This document shows positions 51,867 to 61,502 of a stretch of 64,000 bases of DNA, piece after piece. The number at the start of each line of letters is the position of its first letter. Positions within the stretch are counted from its first letter, which is position 1. This DNA comes from Eubacterium sp. An11. GTDB taxonomy: Bacteria; Bacillota; Clostridia; Lachnospirales; Lachnospiraceae. The notes under the pieces are model-generated. The model worked only from the letters and a program-made list of their open reading frames with translations. It made no database searches and was not told the origin of the DNA. The position numbers were made by a program, and so were the translations under genes. The stretch spans positions 1 to 64,000 of the forward strand of contig NZ_NFLV01000003.1 of NCBI RefSeq assembly GCF_002161065.1, read 5' to 3'.

Positions 51867-54527
51867 TTACAGAAACCTCCCGGTCACGCTCTCCGGCGTA
51901 TTTTTTATCTCCTCCGGCGTTCCGGCGGCGACGATCCGCCCTCCCTCGGTTCCGCCGCCCGGTCCCATGTCGATGATGTAATCGGCGTTTCGGATCACGT
52001 CCAGATCATGCTCAATGACAATGACTGTGGCGCCGTGCTCCATCAACGTCCGGAAAACGTGGAGCAGAGTCTGAACGTCCAGCGGATGAAGTCCTATGGT
52101 CGGCTCGTCAAACACAAAGACGGAGGCCGTCTGTAATTTTCCCATCTCGCTGGCCAGTTTCAGACGCTGGGCTTCGCCGCCGGACAGACCCGGCGTCTCT
52201 TCTCCCAGGGTGAGGTATCCCAGTCCCAGTTCTTTTAGAACCTCTAATCTCTGACAGACAGTTTTCATTCCTTTACAAACGGTAAGTGCCGTATTCACAT
52301 CCATGGACATCAGTTCCGGAAGGGAAAAAGCCGTTTCCCTCATCTGTGTGGACACAGCCACGGCTTTATCTGTCTGCAGGGATTCTGCCTCATTTTTCTT
52401 CTTCCGGCGGACTGCAGATTCTTCCATGTGATATTTAATCTCATAAGCTTCCCTGGCGTAGCGGGAACCCCGGCATTCCGGACAAGGGATGTCCACATCC
52501 GGAAGGAACTGCACGTCCAGGCTGATAACGCCGGTACCATCGCAGACCGGGCAGCGCAGTTTCCCCGTATTATAGGAAAAATCGCCTGCCTTATAGCCGG
52601 CCTGTTTCGCTTCCGGCAGCTTTGCAAAGGTCTTTCGCAGCAGGTCATGGACATTGGCGTAGGTTGCCACCGTGGAGCGGACATTGATACCAATGGGAGC
52701 GGCGTCAATGAGTTTTACCTGCTCCACGCCTTCCGCTTCGATGCTTTGCACATGCTCCGGCAGTTTTTCTTTTCGGGTCATCGCTTCCAGAGCCGGAACC
52801 AGACTCTCCAGGATCAGCGTGGTCTTTCCGGAACCGGAAACTCCCGTGACCACGGTCAATCTGCCCTTTGGAATGGACACATTTAGTGGTTTTACCGTAT
52901 GGATGGCATCGGTGGAAAGACGAATACATCCTTCACCAAATATCTCTGTGTTACATTGAGTTGCTGCGGACCCGGGAACCTCTTTTTCATTTTTTCTCTG
53001 CAGATTTGCAGCCGTTTCCCCTGTCTCCGGTTCTTTTGTCAACTGTTTTTCTCCATCCTGCGTCTTCTTAGCGTTATTTATGTAAACCTCTTTCAGAAAC
53101 GGCCCAATCTTTGACTGCACATTTTTTGTGAGAGAGGCCGGGCTGCCTTCCGCGATCACCTGCCCGCCGTCGACTCCCGCACCCGGGCCCATCTCGATGA
53201 TCCAGTCAGCCTCTGACAGAATCTGCGTGTCGTGGTCCACCAGAATAATGGAGTTGCCGTCGGCGATGAGATCATGCATCACTCCGGTGAGACCCACGAT
53301 ATTGGCCGGATGCAGACCGATAGACGGTTCATCAAGAACATACAAAACGCCCGTGGTCCGGTTGCGGACAGCCCGTGCCAGCTGCATTCTCTGGCGCTCT
53401 CCCGTGGATAAAGTGGATGCGGCACGATCCAGGGTCAGATAGCCAAGCCCCAGGTCCAGCAATCGTCTGGCCGCCGTTTCAAAAGACTCGCAGATGCTCT
53501 CTGCCATGGGACGCATTTCTTCCGGCAGAGAAGCCGGCACTCCTCTCACCCATTCCGTCACCTCCGACAGCGTCATCTGACAGACTTCATCCAGGGACAG
53601 TCCGCAGATTTTTGGCGCCCGGGCTTTCTCAGAAAGACGCGTACCGCGGCACTTCGGGCAAGGCGTCTGCTTTAAGAACTTTTCCACCCGCTTCATACCC
53701 TTTTCATCTTTTACCTTTGCCAGCGCATTTTCCACCGTATAAGTGGCATTAAAATAAGTAAAATCCAGTTCTGTCCCCTGATCTGCGTTTTTCGGCATAT
53801 AAAAAATGTGTTTCTTTTCCGCCGGTCCATTATATACAATATCTTTTTCTTTCTCCGTAAGATCCCGGAAAGGCACATCGGTGCGGACGCCCATGGCCCG
53901 GCAGACATCCGTCATCAGTGACCACATGAGGCTCTTCCATGGCGCTACCGCTCCCTCGTCAATGGTAAGAGATTCATCGGGCACCAAAGTATTTTTATCT
54001 ACCGTCCACACGGTTCCCGTTCCGTCACATTCCGGGCAGGCGCCCTGACTGTTAAAAGCCAGTTCTTCTGCCGACGGCGCGTAAAAGGAAACTCCGCACA
54101 CCGGACAAGTCAGCGTTTTCTCCGCCGCCACCGCCAGAGTCGGCGGATGATAATGTCCGTTGGGACAACGATGGCTGGCCAGCCTGGAAAACATCAGCCG
54201 CAGACTGTTTAACAATTCTGTCCCGGTGCCAAAGGTGCTGCGGATGCCGGGAATCCCCGGTCTCTGGTGAAGCGCCAGCGCTGCCGGCACATGAAGCACC
54301 TCATCCACCTGCGCTTTTGCCGCCTGGGTCATCCTCCGTCTCGTATAAGTGGACAGCGCATCCAGATATCTTCGGGACCCTTCCGCATACAAAACGCCCA
54401 GCGCCAGCGAAGACTTGCCGGAACCGGACACACCGGCGATTCCCACAATTTTATGCAGAGGGACATCCACATCAATATTTTTCAGATTATGTACTTTCGC
54501 CCCGCGAATGATTATTTTATCAATCAT
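51867..54527 (-). CDS. UvrA paralogue (excinuclease ATPase-like)
   Basis: The 886-residue protein has two ABC ATPase halves with zinc modules. The first Walker A is GVSGSGKSS, with CPVCG...CPECDGTG and signature LSTGERQRMQLAR. The second has GVSGSGKTT, CPVCDGTG...CPECRGSRY and LSGGEAQRLKLA. It is shorter than true UvrA (about 940 residues) and lacks a clear UvrB-binding domain, as in the UvrA2/DrrC group tied to drug or DNA-damage tolerance. A charged linker (about residues 490-535) separates the halves. The start overlaps the end of the arginase-fold gene (ATGA). Confidence 0.87.
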   Translation of the reverse strand: MIDKIIIRGAKVHNLKNIDVDVPLHKIVGIAGVSGSGKSSLALGVLYAEGSRRYLDALSTYTRRRMTQAAKAQVDEVLHVPAALALHQRPGIPGIRSTFGTGTELLNSLRLMFSRLASHRCPNGHYHPPTLAVAAEKTLTCPVCGVSFYAPSAEELAFNSQGACPECDGTGTVWTVDKNTLVPDESLTIDEGAVAPWKSLMWSLMTDVCRAMGVRTDVPFRDLTEKEKDIVYNGPAEKKHIFYMPKNADQGTELDFTYFNATYTVENALAKVKDEKGMKRVEKFLKQTPCPKCRGTRLSEKARAPKICGLSLDEVCQMTLSEVTEWVRGVPASLPEEMRPMAESICESFETAARRLLDLGLGYLTLDRAASTLSTGERQRMQLARAVRNRTTGVLYVLDEPSIGLHPANIVGLTGVMHDLIADGNSIILVDHDTQILSEADWIIEMGPGAGVDGGQVIAEGSPASLTKNVQSKIGPFLKEVYINNAKKTQDGEKQLTKEPETGETAANLQRKNEKEVPGSAATQCNTEIFGEGCIRLSTDAIHTVKPLNVSIPKGRLTVVTGVSGSGKTTLILESLVPALEAMTRKEKLPEHVQSIEAEGVEQVKLIDAAPIGINVRSTVATYANVHDLLRKTFAKLPEAKQAGYKAGDFSYNTGKLRCPVCDGTGVISLDVQFLPDVDIPCPECRGSRYAREAYEIKYHMEESAVRRKKKNEAESLQTDKAVAVSTQMRETAFSLPELMSMDVNTALTVCKGMKTVCQRLEVLKELGLGYLTLGEETPGLSGGEAQRLKLASEMGKLQTASVFVFDEPTIGLHPLDVQTLLHVFRTLMEHGATVIVIEHDLDVIRNADYIIDMGPGGGTEGGRIVAAGTPEEIKNTPESVTGRFL

Positions 54528-55342
54528 AAACTTCTCCCTGTTTCCTTGCAAAATAATTCCCCGTTTTTCAAAGTCGTATCAAAAACCTGAAACAGTCCCG
54601 ACAAAAAAGAATACAATGTATCATTGGTCATCTTATTGATCTTCTCATCTTTTAAAAGCTCCTGCATGGGTTCCATGGGACTGCACTCACCGCAGATATC
54701 CACACCGATCACATTTTGATGTTCAAACACCTGAAGAAGCAGCTTCTCAAGGATTCGAAGTGACATACTCCCCTGATTCCAGTTGGTCCGCGCGCCGTTT
54801 TTGTCCAGAACATCCTTATCAATAGAAATGTACACCGGAAGTTTCATCTGGATCCCGGACAACTTCCCGTCTATGACTTGCTCATCGATTTCCTCCATGC
54901 TGATGCAGACCAGCCTGTCCGCAAACTCTGACGGAATCTCTTCTATGCTTTTTTGTTCCGGCCCCACAAGAATCAGCTGTCTCAGACTGGAGTGACTGCG
55001 CAGCAGCTCCGCCGCCCAGTTTCCGCAGCTTAACATCCCCGGAAGCAGTGATGGCTGCATATCACTGTGATGATCGTAAAGAACGAGCGAAAACGGAAAA
55101 GAAACCTTTTCCGCAAAAAACTTCGTCGCATAATGATAATTTCCGTTATCCAGAAAATGAATCCCATGGGGGCTGCAGGCGGCCAGACGCCTGCGGATCT
55201 CATTCTCCGCCTCTTTTGTACAATACATGTTTGTGCCTTCAATGTCACTTAAATCAATTCTTTTTAATCCTCTGATCTTTGATTCAATGTCTTTAGGATA
55301 AATATGTGAAAAATCAAGAATAACATTCTCGCAAATCTTCAA
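54524..55342 (-). CDS. Arginase/agmatinase-fold protein
   Basis: The 272-residue protein keeps the six metal ligands of the ureohydrolase fold: H70, D90, H92 and D94 (YDHHSDMQ), and D175 and D177 (ISIDKDVL). The late GVDICGECSPMEP replaces the usual Asp-Glu substrate region. It likely hydrolyses a guanidino or amide compound, but the substrate is unclear, since the arginine-specific loop is not recognisable. It overlaps the UvrA paralogue by ATGA, an unusual coupling. Confidence 0.82.
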   Translation of the reverse strand: MKICENVILDFSHIYPKDIESKIRGLKRIDLSDIEGTNMYCTKEAENEIRRRLAACSPHGIHFLDNGNYHYATKFFAEKVSFPFSLVLYDHHSDMQPSLLPGMLSCGNWAAELLRSHSSLRQLILVGPEQKSIEEIPSEFADRLVCISMEEIDEQVIDGKLSGIQMKLPVYISIDKDVLDKNGARTNWNQGSMSLRILEKLLLQVFEHQNVIGVDICGECSPMEPMQELLKDEKINKMTNDTLYSFLSGLFQVFDTTLKNGELFCKETGRSL

Positions 55343-55481
55343 ACTTCTGTCCTCCTATTCTTCATTTTCCTTTTTTTATTTTACTATTTTCACCGCCGGT
55401 AAACAAGGCAGAAATATATCACGCAAATAATCCACAAATAATCGATACCGTCGGGAAAGTTCCGCCAGAACATTCGGACAA

Positions 55482-55520
55482 AAGATCATCCGGCGTCCAA
55501 TTCGAACGCCGGATGATCTT
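55482..55520 (-). terminator. Intrinsic terminator with 15-bp perfect stem
   Basis: AAGATCATCCGGCGT (55482-55496) pairs perfectly with ACGCCGGATGATCTT (55506-55520) around a 9-base loop. Read on the minus strand, TTTT follows within TGATCTTTTG. It lies 37 bases after the hypothetical gene at 55557. Confidence 0.8.
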
Positions 55521-55556
55521 ATACACATCTCTTCTTCTGTATCATTTATTTATTTT

Positions 55557-55991
55557 TTATTCTGGCGCCTTTCCGAAAAAAGCCTCATAAATCTGCGGCG
55601 TAATATCTTTATCTGTCTCATATTTTTTGCTGCAGATCATCAACTGATGCTCGGTCACGGCAAAAGAAATAATTCTGTTTCCCGCAGTCAGTTCCAGGGG
55701 ATAGCATCCGCTCATCTCCGCTCTTTGACTTTCCCGCAGATTCAGAGATTGCAGCAGAGAAAAAATGGAAGCTATGGTCTCCTTGTTCGTGGTAGTGTAA
55801 CATCTGCCATTTCGCCAGAACGAAAGCTCCGTGGTGTCCTTTTCCAGCTGGTTCGTAAAAATCGCTTTGGCACTCCGGTACTCTTTCGCATTGGCATTGG
55901 CAAAATGAGACACGATAAATCCTGACAAAATGAGAATAATAGCTGCGGCCACGGCTGGAACCAGGAACGTGTGTGTTTTTACTTTTTTCAT
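55557..55991 (-). CDS. Hypothetical single-pass membrane protein
   Basis: I do not recognise this 144-residue protein. It has a basic start (MKKVKTHT), one membrane helix (FLVPAVAAAIILILSGFIVS) and a polar outer part with an ISFAVTEHQLMICSKKY segment. A DUF of the small Clostridial membrane type is possible. ATG 55989-55991 follows GAGG. It has its own promoter and a leader hairpin. Confidence 0.6.
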   Translation of the reverse strand: MKKVKTHTFLVPAVAAAIILILSGFIVSHFANANAKEYRSAKAIFTNQLEKDTTELSFWRNGRCYTTTNKETIASIFSLLQSLNLRESQRAEMSGCYPLELTAGNRIISFAVTEHQLMICSKKYETDKDITPQIYEAFFGKAPE

Positions 55992-56006
55992 AGGCGCCTC
56001 ATTTCT

Positions 56007-56106
56007 GTTGATTTTTTGCAAAATCAACTCTGCTGTTTGTTATTTGGTTGCATTTTTGTACTAATGTGTTGTAATATATTATACCATCTCATAAACAGAC
56101 AGGCAA
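56007..56106 (-). promoter_or_regulatory. Promoter and leader hairpin of the hypothetical membrane gene
   Basis: TTGCCT (complement 56101-56106) and TATAAT (complement 56078-56083) are 17 bases apart on the minus strand. In the leader, GTTGATTTT (56007-56015) pairs with AAAATCAAC (56020-56028). Confidence 0.65.
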
Positions 56107-56217
56107 TTATTTTAGTTCATACTTCTTTCAAAAGATTTTCGAAGAAAGAGTTCTTTAATGTCTTTATAATATAAACGTTTGAGGAAGCGATTTTGTGACA
56201 AAAAAATGCAATTTATT

Positions 56218-57174
56218 TTACATTACTTGCCGAATCTGCTCATATACATTTTCTGCGTCTATCACATGGTACGGTTCCGTATAATGATTCCCGTCGGCTT
56301 TCGCGGTGACAAGGATGTACTCTCTGCCGTTAATCTCTGCCAGACTGGCAAGACAGAGCCCGGCTTTCTCCGTGTACCCGGTCTTGCCGCCCAAAATATT
56401 GTCATCGCTGATACCGGCGTTGTCCATGGCCTGAAACATGGTGTTATAAAAAGTAAATCCTTCCGGATGTTCATTTGTCGGTGGAACACTGTAGCGCCTG
56501 GCGGTAAGAGCCTGACGGAATGTCTCGTTCTTCAGCGCATATCGAAGTAAGACAGCCATATCTTCCACCGTGCTGTAATGCTTTTTATCCTGCAATCCTG
56601 TCACATTGGAAAAATGAGTATCCCTCATACCCAGTTCTTCTGCCTTTTCGTTCATTATATCCACAAAGGCTTTTTCTGAACCGGCGATATGTTCTGCAAA
56701 AGTCAGGCAGCATTCCGCCCCGGACGGAAGCAGAATACCATAGAGTAAATCTTTCCATGTTACTTCTTCCCCCGGCTGAAATCCCGCCAGAGAAGCATCT
56801 TCTGCATATAATGAAGAAAAAATATCTGACGGAACCGTTGTCTTCTCTCCCATCTTATCTGTATGCTCAATGGCCACAATAGCTGTCATGATTTTTGTCA
56901 GGGACGCCGGATAGATTCGAGCTGTACTTTTCTGTTTTGCCAGCACATTTCCGGATTCCACATCCATAAGCACCGCATAGGGACTATTCAGTTTTTTCAG
57001 ATTGACGCTGCCTTCCGGAAGCACATCAGAACCGGAGGACAGATTTTTTCCGCTTTCCGTAAAAAATGGGATTTGGGGAACAGAAGAAGAAATCTTCATT
57101 CCAGCAGCGATGATCATGACGGCAATCGCAGCGGCGCAAATTTTTTTCCATTTTGATTTTCTGTGTTTTTTCAT
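56218..57174 (-). CDS. D-alanyl-D-alanine carboxypeptidase (PBP5/6-like)
   Basis: The 318-residue protein has an N-terminal membrane or signal segment (ICAAAIAVMIIAAGM) and a DD-peptidase core. The nucleophile motif is SLTK (YPASLTKIMTAIVAIEHTDK), the second motif reads SGAECC, and KTGYT is the third. The second motif is usually SGN; here Asn is Ala, so activity may be altered, although some family members show this. It trims peptidoglycan pentapeptides at the cell surface. ATG 57172-57174 has an AGGG-containing site upstream. Confidence 0.85.
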   Translation of the reverse strand: MKKHRKSKWKKICAAAIAVMIIAAGMKISSSVPQIPFFTESGKNLSSGSDVLPEGSVNLKKLNSPYAVLMDVESGNVLAKQKSTARIYPASLTKIMTAIVAIEHTDKMGEKTTVPSDIFSSLYAEDASLAGFQPGEEVTWKDLLYGILLPSGAECCLTFAEHIAGSEKAFVDIMNEKAEELGMRDTHFSNVTGLQDKKHYSTVEDMAVLLRYALKNETFRQALTARRYSVPPTNEHPEGFTFYNTMFQAMDNAGISDDNILGGKTGYTEKAGLCLASLAEINGREYILVTAKADGNHYTEPYHVIDAENVYEQIRQVM

Positions 57175-57340
57175 AAAAATACCCTGCCTTTCCTTGGTAT
57201 ACGAGGGAATGTCTCTTGCCACGCCGGATTTCCCGGCATCGACAGGCCTGGGAGCATATCCCTTCTTATACTCTATAGAGCAGGGTTCAAAAAATCAGGT
57301 TCATCGGTATCAGACATAACGTTTATGGAAATTTACCCTT

Positions 57341-57895
57341 TTACAACGAAAACAGAACTTTCATTACACCCGCCAGAAGCATCACCGCCACCGGGCTTAC
57401 TTTCGTTTTGCGGAGCAGAATGAAACACAGAATGAAAATAAGTACCATTTCCCACTGAATGCCATTCAGTGTTATTTTCTGCCCGTTCTGGAAAAAAGCG
57501 GTCAGTAAAATAGACAAGCCAGCAGATGCGATCATTGCCACCACAGCCGGCCGAAGGGTTGTGAGAGCACCGTTTAAAAGGCTGCCATTCCGATATTTCA
57601 GATAAAGATTTGCCAGGATGAAAATGATGATACAGGACGGAAACACACATCCCGCCGTGGCAGCCACTGCTCCGGGGATTCCCGCAATGCGGATACCCAC
57701 AAAGGTGGCAGAATTGACGGCGATGGGTCCTGGAGTCATCTGAGATATGGTGATCAGATCCGTAAATTCTGAAACGGTCATCCAGTGATGAAGTGTGATC
57801 ACCTGATTTTCAATGAGTGGAAGAGCCGCATATCCTCCTCCAAAACTGAACAATCCAATCTGCAAAAAACTCAGAAAAAGCTGCAGGTATATCAT
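57341..57895 (-). CDS. Chromate transporter family protein, short form B
   Basis: This 184-residue protein is one half of a ChrA-type transporter: SFLQIGLFSFGGGYAALPLI, then TISQMTPGPIAVNSATFVGI. About six hydrophobic segments follow. Short ChrA proteins usually act in pairs, and this gene overlaps its partner by ATGA. Chromate or sulfate transport is the family assignment; the true substrate in an anaerobe is unknown. Confidence 0.88.
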   Translation of the reverse strand: MIYLQLFLSFLQIGLFSFGGGYAALPLIENQVITLHHWMTVSEFTDLITISQMTPGPIAVNSATFVGIRIAGIPGAVAATAGCVFPSCIIIFILANLYLKYRNGSLLNGALTTLRPAVVAMIASAGLSILLTAFFQNGQKITLNGIQWEMVLIFILCFILLRKTKVSPVAVMLLAGVMKVLFSL

Positions 57896-58497
57896 AATCC
57901 CGCCCTCCTTTCATCCATCCTTATCGAATGTCTGTTCTTACGGCTTCCATTTTTTGAAATTGTCTGGAAAACGCCCAAAGCCAGACAGATAAGAATCACA
58001 TAAATGACGTTCACGCCGAAAAAACTGGTGGCGGCAAAAGATACGCCCATAATTATAATAGAAGAAATGCGTTTTTCCCTCATCACTCCCGCCGCCATAT
58101 CGTAAGTCACAGAAGCAATCACCGCGCCCACGCCAGCCTGCATTCCCGTGAGCATCTGACCGATAAGTACATTTTCCCGAAAAGTATCATAACACACTGA
58201 AATCAGGGAAAGTATACCAAAGGGCGGCAGTATGGTGGCAGCCACGGCGGTGACCGCGCCGGCAATGCCAGCCAGTTTATATCCCACTACCACTGCTCCG
58301 TTGACCGCGATGGCTCCCGGCGCCGATTCCGCGATGGCAATCAGATCCAGCATTTCCTTTTCCTCTATCCAGTGATATTGATCCACAAATTTCTTTTTCA
58401 TCAGCGTGACAATGACATACCCTCCGCCGAAGGTGAAGGCACTTAAATAAAGAGTCGATATAAAAATCTGAATCAATATTTTTCTTTTTTCTCCCAT
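57892..58497 (-). CDS. Chromate transporter family protein, short form A
   Basis: The 201-residue partner of the downstream gene has TLYLSAFTFGGGYVIVTLMK and AESAPGAIAVNGAVVVGYKL, the same FGGGY and PGxIAVN motifs as its partner. The start at 58495-58497 follows AAGGAGG. Its 3' end overlaps the next gene by four bases. A LysR gene diverges 197 bases away and probably controls the pair. Confidence 0.88.
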   Translation of the reverse strand: MGEKRKILIQIFISTLYLSAFTFGGGYVIVTLMKKKFVDQYHWIEEKEMLDLIAIAESAPGAIAVNGAVVVGYKLAGIAGAVTAVAATILPPFGILSLISVCYDTFRENVLIGQMLTGMQAGVGAVIASVTYDMAAGVMREKRISSIIIMGVSFAATSFFGVNVIYVILICLALGVFQTISKNGSRKNRHSIRMDERRAGL

Positions 58498-58694
58498 GGC
58501 AGTTTCCTCCTTCTGCCAACAGTATACCGCCCCTTGACTCATAAGAAAAATAGTATTATTTTATGATAAAGATAATATTTTTATTATATATTGAAAATAT
58601 ATTTTATTTCAAGCAAATGTATCCCATGTAAATATCTTCATTTTTTCATTGGACTTAAAATGTAATCTACAATAACAGGGAAGGAAGGATTCTC

Positions 58695-59588
58695 ATGACA
58701 CTTCGCCATATGAAAATATTTGTGACTGTATTTCAACAGGGCAGCATCACCGGAGCCGCCAGAGATCTGCATCTGGCGCAGCCTTCCGTAAGTCTCGCCA
58801 TCAAAGAACTGGAAAACTATTATGGGCTCCGACTTTTCGAGCGCATCGGCAGGCACATTTCCCCCACAGAAGGAGGAAAAGAATTTTATGGCTACGCCGT
58901 ACACATCGTTTCGTTATTCCAGGAAATGGAAAAGAAAATGAAAAATTGGGACGCCGTCGGTTCCATCCGCATTGGCACCAGCATTACCATCGGCACGCAT
59001 ATCCTCCCCGCGCTGACCCGCCGCTTTCAAAGGGAATATCCAAAACTGCACCTGGAAGCCATCATCAGCAAATCTTCCGACATCGAACAGCATATTTTAA
59101 ATAACTCCATCGACATCGGCCTCATTGAAACCCAGCCGGAACATCCGGAACTGACCTTCATCCCTTTCATGGAAGATACCATGTGCGCCATCGTTCCCTG
59201 TCATCACCCCCTGACCCGGCAAACAGATGTCTCCCTATCCCAGCTGGCTGAATACCCTTTTCTCATGCGGGAACACGGCAGCGCCGGCAGAGAAATCCTT
59301 GACGCCGCCCTTTCTCTGCAGCAGATTTCTGTCCGACCGGTATGGGAAAGTTCCAGCACTCAGGCTATTGTCCGGGGTGTATCAGAAGGCATCGGCGTGG
59401 CTGTGCTTCCCTATTTGCTGGTAGAGAGAGACATCAGAGAAAAACTTGTCGCAATGGTTCCCCTGACCGAACCCATCCGGAGAAATCTCAATATCATCTA
59501 CCACAAAAGCAAATATCTGACGCCAAATATGCTGGCCTTTATAGATTTGTGTCAAAAGGAATCCTTCTCCAAAGATTTTTCAGTATGA
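58695..59588 (+). CDS. LysR-family regulator of the ChrA pair
   Basis: The 297-residue regulator has the LysR HTH, GSITGAARDLHLAQPSVSLA then IKELENYYGLRLFERIG, and an effector domain with IRIGTSITIGTHILPALTRR. It is divergent from the ChrA pair, and the intergenic region is AT-rich with no clear consensus promoter. A CysB/CysL-like role in oxyanion sensing is possible but not shown. A terminator follows. Confidence 0.88.
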   Translation: MTLRHMKIFVTVFQQGSITGAARDLHLAQPSVSLAIKELENYYGLRLFERIGRHISPTEGGKEFYGYAVHIVSLFQEMEKKMKNWDAVGSIRIGTSITIGTHILPALTRRFQREYPKLHLEAIISKSSDIEQHILNNSIDIGLIETQPEHPELTFIPFMEDTMCAIVPCHHPLTRQTDVSLSQLAEYPFLMREHGSAGREILDAALSLQQISVRPVWESSSTQAIVRGVSEGIGVAVLPYLLVERDIREKLVAMVPLTEPIRRNLNIIYHKSKYLTPNMLAFIDLCQKESFSKDFSV

Positions 59589-59614
59589 TAAAGACTCCTG
59601 TATTGATATAAAAA

Positions 59615-59644
59615 GTGGCAGGGATGATAGATCATCTCTGCCAC
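59615..59644. terminator. Bidirectional terminator, lysR / small cysteine protein
   Basis: GTGGCAGGGATGA pairs with TCATCTCTGCCAC apart from one mismatch, around a 4-base loop. An A run (AAAAAA) follows on the plus strand and AAAA precedes the stem, so T runs follow on both strands only weakly. It separates convergent genes. Confidence 0.7.
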
Positions 59645-59695
59645 AAAAAACTATTCTTATCACAATACAATTATAAAAAGAGTTGTCATCAGCTT

Positions 59696-60055
59696 TTATG
59701 AAAGAATCTCATCTTTCTTCTCAAAAATCGCCTCAATGGCAGCGCAGGCCGGGCAGTCACAATATTTTCCTCCTGCCTCTTTGATTCCCTTTGCGTGAGC
59801 AGCCACTTCTTTTGTCTTTTCTGCTCCAAATACCTGTGCGCCGGCGTCCGAAGATGCAAAAGCGATGAGAGTATCAATCGGCATGATATCTTCTTCCAGC
59901 TCCGCCATCAGATTCTTTGTCTCTTCTTCCTCTTTATCCGTTCCGAGGGCGTCCAGCCATCTCTGTCCTGCCTCTTTTGCTTCCGCACAGCAGGAAAATG
60001 ATCCCATCATCTCTTTTACCTTCTGTTCCGTATACTCTTTCACGTCTTGTTTCAT
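59696..60055 (-). CDS. Small cysteine-motif protein (often labelled Hsp90 chaperone-like)
   Basis: The 119-residue protein is acidic, with FSCCAEAKEAGQRWLDALGT near the start and a late CDCPACAAIEAIF. Relatives in Lachnospiraceae are often named molecular chaperone Hsp90 in databases, but it has no Hsp90 ATPase sequence; I treat its role as unknown. The Cys-rich CxCxxC could bind metal or be redox-active. ATG 60053-60055 follows AAGGAAGG. Confidence 0.65.
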   Translation of the reverse strand: MKQDVKEYTEQKVKEMMGSFSCCAEAKEAGQRWLDALGTDKEEEETKNLMAELEEDIMPIDTLIAFASSDAGAQVFGAEKTKEVAAHAKGIKEAGGKYCDCPACAAIEAIFEKKDEILS

Positions 60056-60150
60056 GCTATCCTTCCTTTCTGCCTGTATATTTTTGACGGAAAATATCAG
60101 CAAACGATATTATCCGTTTCTTCCTTATCCAATAATAAGAAAATCCCACA

Positions 60151-60393
60151 TTACTCTTCTTCCGGCAGCAGCCCAATGCCCTCCAGCACCTGGCGGGCCC
60201 TGCCAACATTGATGTCCGCCACATAAATCTCTTCCCCAAATCTGGAATTACCGGTATACATGTTCAGGAAACCGGCGTTTCCCAGATCTTTTTTGTAAGC
60301 GGGAATATTCTGATCCTTCAAGGCTGCCAAAATCATCTCCGCCTGCAGATTATCGACGGTAGTAAAAATCTTTACAGCTTTATGTTCTTCCAT
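60151..60393 (-). CDS. DUF2007 signal-transducing-like protein
   Basis: The 80-residue protein has the DUF2007 form: VKIFTTVDNLQAEMILAALK, DQNIPAY and EEIYVADINVGRARQVLEGI. It resembles a PII-like fold by family annotation; the ligand is unknown. ATG 60391-60393 follows GGAGGAGG. Confidence 0.8.
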   Translation of the reverse strand: MEEHKAVKIFTTVDNLQAEMILAALKDQNIPAYKKDLGNAGFLNMYTGNSRFGEEIYVADINVGRARQVLEGIGLLPEEE

Positions 60394-60467
60394 ACAAATA
60401 CCTCCTCCGCCACATTTTTTATATTGCATTCTCCGAAGATCATGCCAATATTATAGCATAGATCATC

Positions 60468-61379
60468 TTAATCTTCCAAATGTATCGGCGCTTTGGAAAT
60501 GGATGACGTCAGTTTCTCTTTTTCTGCGTTTCGCATTTTCTCGGCGAACTGGACAATCTTATTCTCGATCCACATGTAGGCGGTCGTTCCTTCACTGTAA
60601 TCCGCCTCAGCGTACATATCGATGCGGCCGTCCCGGCGCATCTGCTCCACCTGCTGGAATGCATCCAGATCCCCCTTTGGGTAAACAGCAAAAGTGGCGC
60701 CGCCATTTTTATTGACAACGGAAAATGCCGGGATATCGCTGGGGCCATCCGCTATGTATATCATGTTCTCAAACCGGACGCGCCGCAGTTCCTCCGGCAC
60801 CTTGGAATTCACATCAATCTCCGGATGTTTCGGCACCCCTTTATTGATTTCAAAAATAGCCCTCGTCTTAGATGTGTTATCAATGGTGTAGCCAATTTCA
60901 CTGATGACTGATTTGCCATTCTTTTCCTTTTCAATTAATTCACAGCCCCAGATGGCATCCACATATTCGGCCACCGGAGAACCTGCAATGATTTCCTTCA
61001 TTCCGGTGCTGACAATGTAATGTTCCACTCGGATATCGTATTCCTGGTAGGCGGGATTTTTGCGGATGATCTGCCTGGTCTTCTCAAAAATCTCCGGAAT
61101 CCCCGGATAAAAGGTCAGCTCAGAGCCGAACTTCCGCAGCATTTCATTATTCAGTCCCTCAAAAATCCCTTCATTGGCATACTGAATGAAATGATTCAGA
61201 TAAATGCTGTCCTTATTGACCCGCACTCCCTGCTCTTCCATGTATTTCTGAGGAAGGGCATGAACTTCCTTCCAAAACTGCCTGGAATCCACGCCATAGT
61301 GTTTAAAGATCGGATCCTGCATGTATCCGTCCACCAAGGTTTTATCAAAATCCCAGATTATCGCGATAATGTTCGCCAC
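60468..61379 (-). CDS. HAD-family hydrolase
   Basis: The 303-residue protein has HAD motif I in IIWDFDKTLVDGY, motif II in YIVSTGMKEII and motif IV in YIADGPSDIPAF. A long cap insert lies between motifs I and II (about residues 20-115). It probably dephosphorylates a metabolite; the substrate is unknown. GGGAGGG lies upstream of the start. Confidence 0.87.
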   Translation of the reverse strand: MANIIAIIWDFDKTLVDGYMQDPIFKHYGVDSRQFWKEVHALPQKYMEEQGVRVNKDSIYLNHFIQYANEGIFEGLNNEMLRKFGSELTFYPGIPEIFEKTRQIIRKNPAYQEYDIRVEHYIVSTGMKEIIAGSPVAEYVDAIWGCELIEKEKNGKSVISEIGYTIDNTSKTRAIFEINKGVPKHPEIDVNSKVPEELRRVRFENMIYIADGPSDIPAFSVVNKNGGATFAVYPKGDLDAFQQVEQMRRDGRIDMYAEADYSEGTTAYMWIENKIVQFAEKMRNAEKEKLTSSISKAPIHLED

Positions 61380-61502
61380 TGACCATCCCTCCCGTCGTTA
61401 CTCATTCATTTTCTCATACCCTGCCAAATATTTCCTTCATTATATCATATAAATCATTTCTTTAAAAACAAAAATATTATATTTCTTAAATTTCTATATG
61501 TT

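Noticed and set aside
59696-60055. Hsp90 chaperone assignment
   Set aside because: The protein is 119 residues with no ATPase motifs; the database name appears misleading, so function is left unknown.
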